A DNA stretch of 64,000 nucleotides, taken from assembly GCA_946811695.1 (NCBI GenBank), contig OX328124.1:60947749-61011748 (forward strand), given 5' to 3'. The notes beneath the pieces were generated by a model. The model saw nothing but the letters and a program-made list of their open reading frames with translations. It did no database searches and had not been told where the DNA came from. A program made the position numbers and the translations under genes. The DNA comes from Gonocerus acuteangulatus (taxonomy: Eukaryota > Arthropoda > Insecta > Hemiptera > Coreidae). Within the stretch, counting starts at the first letter, position 1, and each line of letters starts with the position of its first letter. Shown piece by piece: positions 47,019 through 57,774 of the stretch.

Positions 47019-49304
47019 TTTCTATTTATTCTATCCCTTCCTATCCTACACTCACTCCTGGACCAGTTGACTTGAAATACTTTCAAGACTCCCTAGAAGA
47101 AACCCTCAACCTCAATATTCCTCTAAAAACAAATACAGAAATAGACGACGCAGTCCATAACTTCACACTTGCAATCCAACAAAGCTTACACAGAGCAAAT
47201 ATCTACAAAACACCTCGACGACGTAAAACAAATGATTACTTACCTACAAACATACAAAACTTACTGAATGAGAAGAGAAAGGCAAGAAGGATATGGCAAA
47301 ACACAAGGTATCCCTCTGACAAAACTCGACTAAACCAACTTACAAGGGAATTAAAAACTGAACTCAGAAAACACAGAAACGACCAATTTGAATCTTACAC
47401 AAAAGAACTTACTACATCTGACAAAACACTTTGGCAAGCTACGAGAAAAATCCTCTCCTATAAATCTTCCCGTCATCCCCTTCGCCGAGAAGATGGTTCC
47501 TGGGCCAAAACTGACGAAGAAATATCCCATTCCTTTGGCCTACACCTCACCCAAGTCTTTACTCCTCACCATGATATCAATAATCCTGACCATACTCCTT
47601 GTCTCCAGTCAACTGGACACTCCTCTTCAACTATCACTCCCACCAAAAGCCTTTAATCCTAAAGAAATCCTGAATGCTATCCAACATCTTCCTCCAAAAA
47701 AAGCCCCTGGATATGACCTCATCACTTCCAAAATTCTTAATAAACTCCCGAAAAAAGCCATCCTCTTCCTAACTTACATATATAATGCCGTATTAAGAAC
47801 GACATATTTCCCCATCCTGTGGAAATTTTCAGTTATCCGGATGATCCCAAAGCCTGGCAAACCTATTCATCAACCTTCATCCTATCGTCCCATCTCACTC
47901 CTTCCAATAATGGGCAAAATCCTTGAAAAACTCCTTCTCAAACGCCTTTATCCACTCCTGGATCCCATTATCCAATCCTCCCAGTTTGGGTTTCGCCATT
48001 CCCACTCCACTGTTCACCAATGCCACCGTATCGTAGACAGCATATCCTCATCCTTCGAGAATAAGCAGTATTGCTCTGGGGGTTTCCTTGACGTAGCTCA
48101 GGCTTTCGATCGAGTGTGGCACCAGGGCTTGCTGTTTAAACTCAAAGAAATCCTACCTTCAACTTATTACCTTATAATGAAATCCTACCTCTCCGATCGT
48201 TTTTTCCAGACATCCTATGGTACCTCATTATCTCCAATCTTCCCCCAACTGGCAGGTGTCCCACAAGGTGGATTTCTCAGTTCCGTACTGTTCCTGGCTT
48301 ATACGGCTGATATCCCATCTCATCCTGAAACATCCATCCACATGTATGCTGATGACACTGGTATCCTTACTGTCAACCAAAATCCAATTCTTGCTTCTAA
48401 TTCCCTCCAAGAACACCTGTGCCTACTTCAACCATGGCTAAATAAATAAAGAATCAAAGTGAATGCAGAAAAATCTAGCCATGCAACTTTCACACTTCGT
48501 ATGTCAAGCTGCCCGTCAATAACCCTCCAAAACATTATAATTCCGCAGAAATCGCAAGTAAAATACTTAGGACTGATACTAGACAAACGCTTAACTTGGA
48601 AACCACACATAACTCAGAAAAGACAGGAAATAAACAGACGCTTTAGACTTTTATCACGCTTATTGGACAAACGCTCAAAACTATCATTGACTAACAAACG
48701 ACTTATATACAATACCATACTCCGACCAATATGGACTTATGGACTAGAACTATGGGGTTCCACTAAACCTTCCAATTCCTACAGAATACAAACATTACAA
48801 TCCAAAATCCTTCGAAAAATATCCAATGCTCCTTACTATGTCTCGAACTTAACCCTCCATAATGACTTCAATATCCCCTTTATCCAATCCCTGGCCAAAT
48901 CAGTCTATCAGAAGTTCCATTCCAATCTCCCAGGCCATCCAAATCCCTTGATAAATTCTCTATCCTCGTTCCAAAATCCACAAAATTCCCATAGAAGGCT
49001 GAAGCGGAGGTGGCCTAGAGTCAATTTGCTTTAACATATGCAGTGCACGAAGTGTTATATTTTCATTTAAAATTGTTTACAGTTGTTTCATTATTATTTT
49101 ATATTATCTTTTTATTTATTTATTTATTTTTTCTTTAATGCATTACTATTGTGGGTTTTGTAATTGTTCATATTCCCACATCAAGCCTCACAATGTCATT
49201 ATAACAGAACCAGCAATATTACTAGAAATATGTTAACTCATATTGTTGTAATAATCAATAATAATAATAATTAAAAAAATAAAAAAAAAATAAATAAATA
49301 AATA
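47019..49304 (+). mobile_element. 5'-truncated Jockey-type non-LTR retrotransposon
   Basis: A LINE insertion flanked by an 11-bp exact repeat AAATAAAAGGC (47008-47018 and 49305-49315), read as the target-site duplication. It begins within the linker between endonuclease and reverse transcriptase, so it is 5' truncated as is usual for this class. It contains a reverse transcriptase and 3' domain (see the pseudogene entry). The 3' UTR (49035-49260) is AT-rich and ends in an A-rich tail of TAAA units. It sits inside an older Tc1/mariner-like relic: sequence resuming at 49316 resembles that element's end. Confidence 0.85.
47072..49032 (+). pseudogene. Jockey-clade ORF2 reverse transcriptase, broken
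   Basis: This encodes the RT used for target-primed reverse transcription. The first segment (47072-47655, about 194 aa) covers the post-endonuclease linker. A frameshift near 47640 moves into a second frame that runs to 48449 and holds the RT core: KPGKP and SYRPISLLPIMGKILEK (fingers), QFGFRHSHST, FLDVAQAFDRVWH (first catalytic Asp), AGVPQGG and YADD (catalytic pair). The normal GVPQGSVLGP is changed to GVPQGGFLSS. A TAA at 48438-48440 interrupts the frame where Jockey relatives usually have Trp (WLNKW.IKVN). The C-terminal domain continues at 48441-49032, with KYLGLILDKRLTWKPHI and LRPIWTYGLELWG. Catalytic residues survive, but one frameshift and one stop make it inactive. Jockey clade is assigned from these blocks by eye. 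Confidence 0.85.
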
Positions 49305-49315
49305 AAATAAAAGGC

Positions 49316-50395
49316 ATCCTCAAAAGTTGCTTTAAAATTTTACCTCATTGTTATCGGAAAAATCTATAGAAATCTATGGGAAAGAGAAAAATGGTTATTA
49401 CTATGGACTAATGACTTTTTGTCCAGTAGATTTTCAGAATGACTACAAATATAAGCTTAACGTCTAACTGAATCCACGGCATTACAGAGGACGTCTTGTC
49501 TTTTAGTTCTCATGAGCTGGCACTGCTCCTGGATCCTGTTGATGAGTTCCTCTTTCGTCGTCGGTCGCTCTGAGTACACAATGTTCCCAATACATGGAAA
49601 TCTAGAGGATTCAGATCAGGAGGCAAACGGACTGGTCCATAGTGGCCGATACAACGATTAGGGAATTCAGTGTTCAGCCATTCCGTCACCACTCGTCAAT
49701 TATCAGCTGGGCAACCAACCATTTGAAACCAGAGTGAGTTAATATTTGGTAGATGGGCTTGTGTAATAAACGTCATGTAGTTTGGGAAGGTTGGACATCG
49801 CCATCATCGTGTGAAATTAAAGATTTGTTCAGAATGGCTCGTTCACGCTAAAGCACATTTATTAGGTTTGAATTAGAAATCAGGAAAAAAAAAAAAAAAT
49901 ATATAGATTGAAATAGATTTTTTTCTTGAACTACGAGGTACCATTTTGAAGCTTATTAAGTAATGCAACTTTTGAGGCGGAGGCAAACCTCTAAGCCTAA
50001 AGTATCTGATCAAGAAAATATTGAATAATTTAATAAACAAGTAATATTAAACATTCTCACCTATATGGCTTTTAATATAGCTCTTAATTTACATGGTAAT
50101 ATTTCAATTACGAGATTTTCTCATTGGAAATTTAATGTAGATTCTAAAACTGTTTTCGTTATTTACGATACTTCGATCACAAATCCCGAAGGCACAGTTT
50201 TTCTTTAAAAAAGCCAGTAGTTTTTAAAATAGACAAAAGATTGAGTAGCTCCTCTACATTTTCAGATAGAATGCTCATTTTTGCGCCACTGAACTACAAA
50301 TAGGATGCAGAATAAACCCCCAAAGTTATGACAAAGGAAAGATACGGGGGGGGGTCTCAATGTGGGACACCCTGTATAATTTCGGCGAAAGATGA
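49316..50395 (-). mobile_element. Tc1/mariner-like transposon relic (right part)
   Basis: The left edge CTCAAAAGTTGCTTTAAAAT (49319-49338) is matched inverted near 49960-49990, where GCAACTTTTGAGG and GGTACCATTTTGAAGC lie. The block ends near GGGACACCCTGTATAA (50367-50382), a common end of arthropod Tc1/mariner-type repeats. It contains the transposase relic at 49400-49750. The Jockey-type LINE inserted at its left margin. Confidence 0.55.
49440..49745 (-). pseudogene. DDE transposase C-terminal relic (Tc1/mariner-like)
   Basis: The minus strand reads WFQMVGCPADN*RVVTEWLN, where relatives have a WFQQDGxPAH motif, so the second catalytic Asp is lost. It continues EFPNRCIGHYGPVRLPPDLN and PLDFHVLG (normally PDLxPLDFFLWG), then after a frameshift TTKEELINRIQEQC. 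It is a cut-and-paste transposase of the DDE_3 type with a missing catalytic residue, one stop and at least one frameshift. Confidence 0.75.
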
Positions 50396-50786
50396 ATAAA
50401 AATAGAATCAACTGTTTTAATTCTTTATTAAAATAAGTTCTGAGTGTATTATCACATATTTATTATCATTCTAAATTCTTCTTCAGAAGCCCAAAAACTC
50501 ACTATAATGATAATACATACTAATTATACAAAGGCGAACCTTCCTCTGCAATGGCCGCATCAAAACTGAAGTTGCTATGTACGGAGTCAATCATTGTGTA
50601 GCAGAATCGATGGAGTCCAAAAAATAAAAATCGATTGTCCAGACAAAATGTCATTTAAAATTAAATTATTAAATTTATTCATTGATTAAAATAATATTTT
50701 TTGTTAATTAGGTACCTAAATTAAAAAATATGCTATTTAAGTATTTTATGCCTGTTTTTTTTCAATTAACAAGTTTTTTTATGTTT

Positions 50787-50944
50787 TTAGCGCGGTTCCT
50801 CCCTCCCCCATAGGGAGGAACCCCGCTTATAAGGTTGATACAATGAAACAATCCGGAAGTGCCGACAAGAAAATTTCGCGTTTCAGAACCCCTAGAGACC
50901 GAAAATAACGGTGGTTCAAATTTGTATATATATATATATGTATA

Positions 50945-50991
<47 letters not shown>

Positions 50992-51745
50992 CTGTTCGCT
51001 CTCTAGCTCGAAGACGAATGGTCCGATTTTGATGAAATTTGGTACAAAAATCAGTCGTCCAATATGAAAGGTCAAGTTCGTTAACCAGCAAAATCCGCCC
51101 ACTGGAAGATGGAGTTTAGGGCGAAATTCGCGCAGAAAAAATCGTAACGCGTACGTTTTTGAGTTCATAAGCTTGTAAGTACTCTTTTTATAGGCTTCTT
51201 GGGCTAGGAAAACGAATGAAACCATTTTCAAGGCGATAGCTTTAACCGTTTTTGAGAAAATTGGAAAAATAGTTTTTGAATACCGTTTTTGGTTTGGGTA
51301 CTTAGAATCATGGGATTCAGTTGAAACATTTTCTGCATGTTCTACTTTCATTAAAACTAATATGTTGAAATTTTGGTTACGTTTGGAGTTAAGGAAGGGT
51401 TAGAATAAAATATTTTATTAACAGACTTAAAAAGTTTTGGTAACTTTGTATATTTTCCTTAATATCTCGAAAAAGGTTGAGAATCTTGTGAAACGAAAGA
51501 ATACCATTAGAAAGCCTACTAAATGCTCTACAAAAAAGGTTCTGATGAAAGTTTTGATTAGGCGATGTCAATCGGAGAAATAAGTGCTTAAAACATTAAA
51601 GTAATTGATTTTGCTTATTCGAACAGTTCTTTTTGTCTGTTTCTATTCCTTGTTATTTTTTAAATACTTATAGTTGGGTAATGTATTTGACAATAAAACA
51701 GATTAGGTAAAATATGAAAAACAATTCATTGTTAGAAATATAGCT
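50787..51745. repeat. long dispersed repeat, family A (copy 2)
   Basis: Close match to 36363-37665 in the same orientation, with its own (TA)n array (50925-50988). A 174-codon frame on the minus strand here is only a by-product: it crosses the (TA)n array and is broken in copy 1. Confidence 0.85.
50789..50827. repeat. dispersed hairpin, second copy
   Basis: Same stem as at 36365 with one change on the right arm (CCCCGCT). Confidence 0.75.
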
Positions 51746-52065
51746 TGCCAAGAGAAAGAGATTCGATGACGTCTTTTGAATATTTTCAATTGCCTTCATG
51801 CTGTTGGTTTTTTTTTATTTTATTTTTCAATTGATTTTATTTGTAGAATTATTACTATAGTAAAAGAACACAGGCATATAAGAAAAATTTTGATATTTTC
51901 CAATTCCTTGAAAAGTTTGAAATGAAGTATCGGTAGAAGAGGATTCTAGGGTTCTGGCGGACCACTAGCAGGTAAAGCCATAAAACCCTTGGAACAAAGG
52001 CCGAGGAAAATATTATCCACAATGGTTACTTAACTGTCAACCTTGGTCTTCCTCTGCCTCCCGGC

Positions 52066-52198
52066 ATTTCCATTGGTATGTTGTATCTTATTTCTTTGTA
52101 AAATTAATTAATTTTACTATTAGCTACTATAGTTTTCATTGGTATGTAGTTTCTTATTTCTTTGTAAAATCAATTAATGTTACTATAAGCACCTTTAC
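52066..52198 (+). repeat. 67-bp tandem duplication
   Basis: TTTTCATTGGTATGTAGTTT with CTTATTTCTTTGTAAAATCA repeats the preceding TTTCCATTGGTATGTTGTAT unit. Confidence 0.75.
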
Positions 52199-52394
52199 GT
52201 ATATAAACTTCAGTAAAATAGCCTTTTTTTTCTTCTTTTTCTGTTATGTTTCTATTGATTTTCATTCTACTCATTCTAAGAATTTAAGACGAAATTCTTC
52301 TTTTATAATAAGTTAATTGTATTTATAGTTCTGTTACTTATCTCAATTATAAACTTTGTTTTTTTTTTTGTTTCTGTATTAATTTCTGTTTTTC

Positions 52395-52500
52395 TTGTCA
52401 TTTTAGCTGACGAAGGCTAAAACAAAGCGACGAAGCTTTTTAACAAAAATTTTATTGAGGTTTCTTTAGCCGAATCCCCACCGTTCCATCTTTACTTATC
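52395..52500 (+). mobile_element. decayed copy of the hammerhead-bearing repeat
   Basis: TTTTAGCTGACGAAGGCTAA keeps CUGANGA (52407-52413); a GACGAAGC follows rather than GAAACGTC. TTAGCCGAATCCCCACCGTT closes the unit. Confidence 0.5.
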
Positions 52501-52534
52501 ATCCATCTTCATGGGAAAAATATGATCTGTTTCT

Positions 52535-52618
52535 ATTCTAAGCTTTTCAAACGACAATAGGGATATGAACAGGAACCGCGCTAAGATGATGCAGTTCCTG
52601 CGAGTCGGACTTTTTATT
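52535..52618 (+). repeat. 'GGAACCGCGCTAAGATGA' repeat block (copy 3)
   Basis: TTCAAACGACAATAGGGATA, GGAACCGCGCTAAGATGATG and CGAGTCGGACTTTTTATTG. It lies just left of the R2-like fragment. Confidence 0.7.
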
Positions 52619-52739
52619 GTATGAACGTTTTATTTCATTTTACCCTTTGTCTGGTTTCTTTCTTTGTCTATAATTTATACGTCTGTGAAATCGAATACGT
52701 GAAGTGTCACCTAGAATGGTGTCAAGCATGCAAAGCTTA

Positions 52740-53363
52740 TTTCAATAAAGAATTTATGTGGTTCATTCGTCCAACGACGGAGCAGGATTAAAGGAATCCT
52801 CTGCTAGTAAGGCCTTGACACATTGGCTCAATGATGGAGCTGGAACCACTTCTGGGTGGGGCTTCATCCAGTATGTTCGTACCCACATAAATGCTCTTCC
52901 GACCACCGTGAGAACGACAAGAGGCCGGCGTGGGGGCCGGATTCTTACCTGCAGGGCAGGTTGCCTTGTAGATGAGACCGGCACCCGTGCTGTTCAGCAG
53001 TGCTATGTTTCACGGGGAGGTCGTTGTTTGAGGCACGATACTGTGGTGGATGTACTGGGTGATGCCTTAGCCGGGAGGGGGTACGAGGTTGACCTCGAGA
53101 CAGTCCTGAGAGCCGATGGCCGACGATGGAAACCCGACATAATTGTGGCGAAGAGGGTAAGGTGACGATTGTGGACGCACAGATTCTGAATGGGAACTCT
53201 GATCTGAACTCGCTGCACCGGTCGAAGTGTCGGAAGTATGGGCGACTTGGTGTCCGTTTGGCAGTGGGGCGAATGTTTGGCGTGCCTGTGACCGACGTGG
53301 AGGTAACGTCCTGTACATTGAGCTGGAGGGGTGTGTGGAGCGGTGCTTCTGCCAAGAGTTTAA
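52740..53363 (+). pseudogene. R2-like non-LTR retrotransposon, 5'-truncated C-terminal endonuclease region (part 1)
   Basis: The reading frame from 52758 encodes the end of the RT region (FIQYVRTHINALPT), a zinc-knuckle (CRAGC at about residue 66, then ETGTRAVQQC), RCLRHD, and KPDII. After a one-base frameshift near 53147 it continues with VTIVDAQIL, KCRKYGRLGVRL and SWRGVWSGASAKSL. The order CCHC knuckle, R..RHD, KPD...VDxQ...K..KY is the restriction-like endonuclease module at the C terminus of R2-group elements; it nicks target DNA to prime reverse transcription. The knuckle His (usually ETxxHxxQxC) is Arg here. The frame is cut at 53361 by the Harbinger-like element and resumes at 57018. 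The block is GC-rich and CpG-rich. Confidence 0.8.
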
Positions 53364-53579
53364 GGCCGGGCGCAAATTGAGCCCAGCGCAGACGCAGCAG
53401 AGACGAAGCACAGGCCTCGGCGTTTCTGCAACACATTAGTTTCAATGGAGTGCCGCATATTGAAGCCAGCGCAGGCGCAGGCGCGGCAAGGGCCTCTGTC
53501 GTCCCTCGGCGTTTTTGTGTTTTCACACAGATTCCTACGTCCTCTGTCGGTACTGGCTCGCTCGCCATTCCATTTAATC

Positions 53580-54840
53580 ATGGAAAGTTTAATATGTGAA
53601 GTGAAAATTTTTACTGTGTTGTGCGATACAAGTCTTCTGAATTATATGAGGACGACAAGTAAAGACCAGATATTGGATTAAATCGCCAAAGAATTAAACA
53701 CGGACAACGGTAAGTACAGGTTATTTTGTCTGTTTTTAATATATTAATTGAAATGCAAAGTAGATTTACATTTAAAAGCGTTGCAACTCTTTAAAATATT
53801 ATTGAGATTACAATTGAGTTAAAACAAATTAATCAAGTGAACAAAAATAGTGAGTGTTATTATAAAAATGAATTATGTAAGTACAGGTTATTTTACCTGT
53901 TTTCATTATTTTAATAGAAATACAAAGTAGATTTACATTTAAAGATGTAGTAACACTCAAAAATGTTATTAATATAACAATTGAACTGAAACAAATAAAT
54001 CAAGTGAAGAAAAATAGTATTATCAAAATGAATAATATAAGTACAGGTTATTTTGCCTGTTTTCGTTATTTTAATAGAAATACAAAGTAGATTTACATTT
54101 AAAGATGTAGTAACACTTAAAAATATTATTAACATATCAATTGAATTGAAAAAAATAAATTTAGTGAGTATTATAAGAATGAATTATGTAAGTTCAGGTT
54201 ATTTTACCTATTTTTAATATATTTATTTAATTAAGTAGATTTAAAAATAAAGTAACTCTTAAAAACATTATTGAGATTACAATTGAATTAAAGCATATTG
54301 TATTAAGTGAACAAAAATAAGTGAGAAAATTGTTTGTAGTTAAAGAATGAAGAACCACTCAAAGCTGGTCTTCTTATGGTTACACGTTTACTGTGAATAG
54401 CTCAAAAAAATTTGTATAAAATTGCTACTTTCTCTCATACTCTATTGTAATTGTTTCCCACATTTTGACATTAGGTTCAGGTATTTAAACAGGTTGCGAG
54501 TGTGTCCATATTGCCCGGCATACTTCAGACATAATGGTGGGAACAGTCCTTTCTCCCAACCTATAGCTATTATTTTAAACATATCCCCAGAAGCCAAGTA
54601 TTTGAAAGGAAATACTATTGCATTATGTTATTTGAGTTCTAATATCTAATAATAAATGTTGTTATAGGAAAGAAGGCTGAAGACCAATGGACAAAATTGA
54701 TAAACTACCAAGGGAATTCGATATACAATCTAACAAAAGTTATGCCCTTGCAATCTCAACAGTTAAGAAGAAGAAAACTATTTGTTGCAGTTACGGAAGC
54801 TGAAGACAAAATTTATCCTCAATCTCGGAATGATGGTTGA
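53580..54840 (+). pseudogene. MADF-domain (Myb/SANT-like) gene of the Harbinger-like transposon, two exons
   Basis: MADF proteins are DNA-binding; in Harbinger elements the Myb/SANT-like protein helps import the transposase and binds the ends. Exon 1 (53580-53709) starts MESLICEVKIFTVLCDTSLL and continues to IAKELNTDN, matching the first MADF helices (LI..V...P.LYD...Y......W..IA..L). It ends at a consensus donor G|GTAAGT in phase 1. Exon 2 (54668-54840) follows a TTGTTATAG acceptor in the matching phase and reads KKAEDQWTKLINYQG, then LRRRKLFVAVTEAEDKIYP, to a TGA. A TAA at 53679-53681 sits where a D-E pair would be expected, one substitution from GAA, so this copy is inactive. The protein would be about 100 aa. 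Confidence 0.6.
53704..54335 (+). repeat. about 160-bp tandem repeat, four diverged copies, in the MADF-gene intron
   Basis: The block AAGTACAGGTTATTTT begins at about 53711, 53879, 54039 and (as AAGTTCAGG) 54189, with intervals of 168, 160 and 150 bases. Each copy carries ATAGAAATACAAAGTAGATT and a run of AT-rich sequence. Each also repeats the donor-like GTAAGTACAGG. A stray partial copy lies near 55190. Confidence 0.8.
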
Positions 54841-55639
54841 GAATTAGCTGATAATCCATCATATTTACTAACTCCCACGATTATCAATTAACATGATGAG
54901 GAAGAAACAACAAAAACCTTCATTGAGATTGAATTATTTTGTCTATTTACTCATTTTACTTATTGTATTAGTTCATTCTCCAGTTCGTTAATTATTTTTC
55001 TTGTCTCATTTTTCCTGTTATTTTAAATAAAATTGTTAAATATGATATGTACATAAAATAAAACTATGATTGCCTAAGACATATTGCTACCTTCACTTCA
55101 TTTCCAATTGGCCTCTGAGCACTACATTCCTTTCCTTTAATTTCACTTTAATAATCTCATGTATTTTATAAAATTGTTGTCGAGTTGTATATTAGAAATT
55201 CAAAGTAAATACTCATTTAAAAATATAGTAAACACATTAAATAGGCACACATTTGGTAGGTTTTTAATATGGCCTAAGTTTCATTCACTTCATTTCATTT
55301 TTTAGGGTTAATTCAAATGTTTTAATTTCAAATTTCGTTGAGAATAAATTTGAAGTCTAGTCTCCCTTCAAAATGTATGAATTCAATTGTTATGTTAATG
55401 GTATTTTTAATTAAAAACACCTCAAATTTATTATGATCACCTCAAACCATAAATATTTTATTTATTTATTTACTCTCCTTACATGTAACATTTCGGCCTT
55501 TAGGCCATTTTCAAATCCCTAGAAGAAAACTAAAGTAAGTGTTAACATCACATTTTTAATTAAGCTTGGACCTCGGAATTTTCTTCTGGAGTAAATAAGG
55601 ATATGAGATAATTTTTTTGTTTATTCCTACCCCCAAAGA

Positions 55640-55760
55640 AAATTTACAAATCAAAATTACTGGCTTGTGCCAGTTCATGTTCTACTCCACGTGCATTTGT
55701 TAGTGTTTGAAGGTGGAGTACATTTTTTTTTATTAAGATTTTGATATTAATCAAGGATAC
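55640..55760 (-). pseudogene. relic related to the 58464-58646 fragment
   Basis: On the minus strand the frame reads KMYSTFKH*QMHVE*NMNW, which aligns with KMYCTIKYEKLDVENENQL encoded at 58464-58646. Two in-frame stops show decay. The shared protein is unrecognised. Confidence 0.35.
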
Positions 55761-55969
55761 TGGCTTGTTGGGAGTACTAAGAAAGATTTAAATTCTATTA
55801 TTAATAAACTAAATGTTTATGCTAAGGTAAAATGTTGAGAAGAGTTCAATGTTTTCATAGATTATGTAATAATCAGGAAATAACTTAAATCTAGGTAAAT
55901 TAAGGAATAAATTACAAACATACCAGAGAATAAAAATAATAAAACTAAAATGTGATAATATATATAAAA

Positions 55970-56012
55970 TGGCGCTAATTATCCGAGCAATCGATGCACC
56001 ATAATAATAAAA
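55970..56012 (+). mobile_element. SINE 3' tail fragment, decayed
   Basis: ATGGCGCTAATTATCCGAGC then ATCGATGCACCATAATAATA is a diverged copy of the same 3' module, inside the nested element of the Harbinger-like transposon. Confidence 0.5.
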
Positions 56013-57014
56013 ATGGTAAACATAAAACCTTTGTAGATTGTAAGAATATAAGAGAAAATTTATTATTTAGAAATAATGATGCGGATAGCGAACTAATAAA
56101 GAAGTATAATGAGTATTTATAAGAAAGAACTGGTTGTGAATTTAACTGATATAAAAATCCTTTAGGAACTAATTAATTAAATGAAAATGTAGATTTGTTT
56201 CTGACGAATGCCCAGATAGATATAATAAATGTAATAGTAGATGTAGAGTGTATTTTAAAATCATTAGATACTTGTAAAAACCATTTTAATAGCCTTAGAA
56301 ATGATATAAGTAGGAAAATTGGAAATTTTGTTGAGAAGAAAGAAAAAAATGTTAACTGGGTAAATTAATTAAAATTTGGGAGGATTTAAAAATTACAATT
56401 AGGTTTAAAAAAGAAAATTCTAAAGTTATATTATTATAAATGGTTTAGAGGGTTGAATGAGATGTTAACACTTCCATTTTTTTTTTTTCTAGTGTTTTGA
56501 AAGTGGCTTAAAGGCCAAAACGTGTGTGTAAGGAGAGGAAATAAATAAATGAAATATTTATGGAATAGGTGATGATCATACTAGGGCGTTTTTAATTTAG
56601 CTTGACCTCAGTATTTTCTTTTGGAGAAGGATATTATAAGATAATATTTTTATGTTTCACTATATTTTTAAGTCTACTTAATATTTCGAGTAATATATCC
56701 GAAATCGTTTTTAAAATATTAAACCCGCCATGAGTTTCTCTTTTTCTCAAAAAGTTCCTAGATTTCCCTCTCTTTCATTTTTTTTTTTTAAATACAGACG
56801 ACAAAAAAAGCGTACTGTTTTCGTATCGTCAGATTTGGACTCAAGGCTCAGCAGCGCAGCGCGTGGCTTCTATCGGAACTAGGCAAGTTACCGAGCTGGG
56901 TTCAATTTGCGGTACCGTTTCTGAACTGGGCCCTACGGACCTCCTCTGTCTGTTTTTTCGCTATTTCTGAAGCCCCTGTGCTGCGTCTGCGCTGGGCTCA
57001 ATTTGCGCCCGGCC

Positions 57015-57130
57015 TAAGGCAGCTTGGTGTCCCGATGGGGGTACTAAGAAGCATTACCTTGCGTGTATTAAAGGGCTCCTGCATCATCTTCAGTCGATGG
57101 AAGGCACTCCTCGCCGGGGCGGGCCGTTGA
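57015..57130 (+). pseudogene. R2-like element, C-terminal end of ORF (part 2, after the insertion)
   Basis: Reading AGT TTA from the left side straight into AGG CAG at 57018 keeps the frame. It gives SLRQLGVPMGVLRSI and so on, ending at a TGA at 57128-57130. The short, basic C-terminal tail after RGVW is normal for R2-group proteins. One copy of the three-base TAA duplication (57015-57017) lies at the junction. The tail shows no further frameshift, so apart from the 53147 shift the ORF end was intact when the transposon landed. Confidence 0.78.
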
Positions 57131-57707
57131 GGATCGCCTGTTTTTTTTTTTCTGTGTTTTTTTTTCTTAAGTTATTTATGTTTTTACTTGTTTTTTTATT
57201 TTAATATGGGGTGTGGGTATGTCTGTGGTTGGTAAATTTGACTGCACTGTTAATACCTCCATCGAGTGCTCTGGTCTAGTAGGTGAAGTGGTTCGGTACG
57301 CTGTATTATTTTCTTATTAGTATATTGATCATTTTTATTGTTAGTCTTTCTGTTTTGTTATTTTATTTATTTTTATCTATCTGGTTATATCTGTAATTAT
57401 TATATTAATTTCAGTTTTATATTTTTATATATTATGAGATATATTGATTTGTATGGCTTATTTTTTTTATTATTTTGTTTGTATATTATTTTATTTATTT
57501 AATTATTTTTGTGCCTTCGTATATTATTCCTGACGTACTCTTAAACTGATGAGGACATATTATTAACTGAGGTCTCCCAGCAACTAGGCTTGTGTTGTTT
57601 TCAAGCCTAAATAACGAGGGTGAAGGTGACACCCAATTGTTAAGTTGACCAATTGTATTTGAGAATAATAGTAACAATTATGTTTGTATTGTATCTCCTA
57701 ATAAATA

Positions 57708-57709
<2 letters not shown>
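57131..57709 (+). mobile_element. 3' UTR of the R2-like element
   Basis: T-rich, non-coding sequence follows the ORF stop and ends in TAATAAATAAAAATA running into a (TA)n array at 57710. The exact 3' end and any target-site duplication are not clear. No gene was seen in it. Confidence 0.4.

Positions 57710-57760
<51 letters not shown>
57710..57760. repeat. (TA)n microsatellite
   Basis: TA run following the A-rich 3' end of the R2-like element. Confidence 0.95.
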
Positions 57761-57764
<4 letters not shown>

Positions 57765-57774
57765 TTGACCTCAT

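Larger units (their letters stand above)
55416..56655. mobile_element. nested element with inverted and direct end repeats
   Basis: Left block 55416-55530 is repeated inverted at 56492-56600; both contain GGCCTTTAGGCC-type stem sequence and an ATTTATTTATT run. A second block, CTCGGAATTTTCTTCTGGAG (about 55573-55592), recurs in direct orientation at about 56603-56622. The sequence between holds an AT-rich frame relic (about 56060-56370) with stops, including LFLTNAQIDIINVIVDVEC. Both arms show a 'GGCC-loop-GGCCgAAA' hairpin of the kind found near hammerhead-like cores in Penelope-like elements. The class is uncertain. Confidence 0.45.
53364..57014. mobile_element. Harbinger-like DNA transposon with 36-bp terminal inverted repeats
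   Basis: The ends are exact inverted repeats of 36 bp (53364-53399 and 56979-57014), starting GGCCGGGCGCAAATTGAGCC. They are flanked by a direct TAA (53361-53363 and 57015-57017). A 3-bp TAA/TTA duplication is the hallmark of PIF/Harbinger, and the MADF (Myb/SANT-like) gene inside fits the second gene of that superfamily. No DDE transposase frame was found, so it is defective or non-autonomous. It contains a tandem array in the intron of its gene and a nested repeat at about 55416-56655. It disrupts the R2-like ORF and is therefore younger than it. Confidence 0.8.

Noticed and set aside
50827..51351. 174-codon minus-strand frame
   Set aside because: Passes through a (TA)n array inside a non-coding repeat; the homologous copy at 36.4 kb is broken in this frame.
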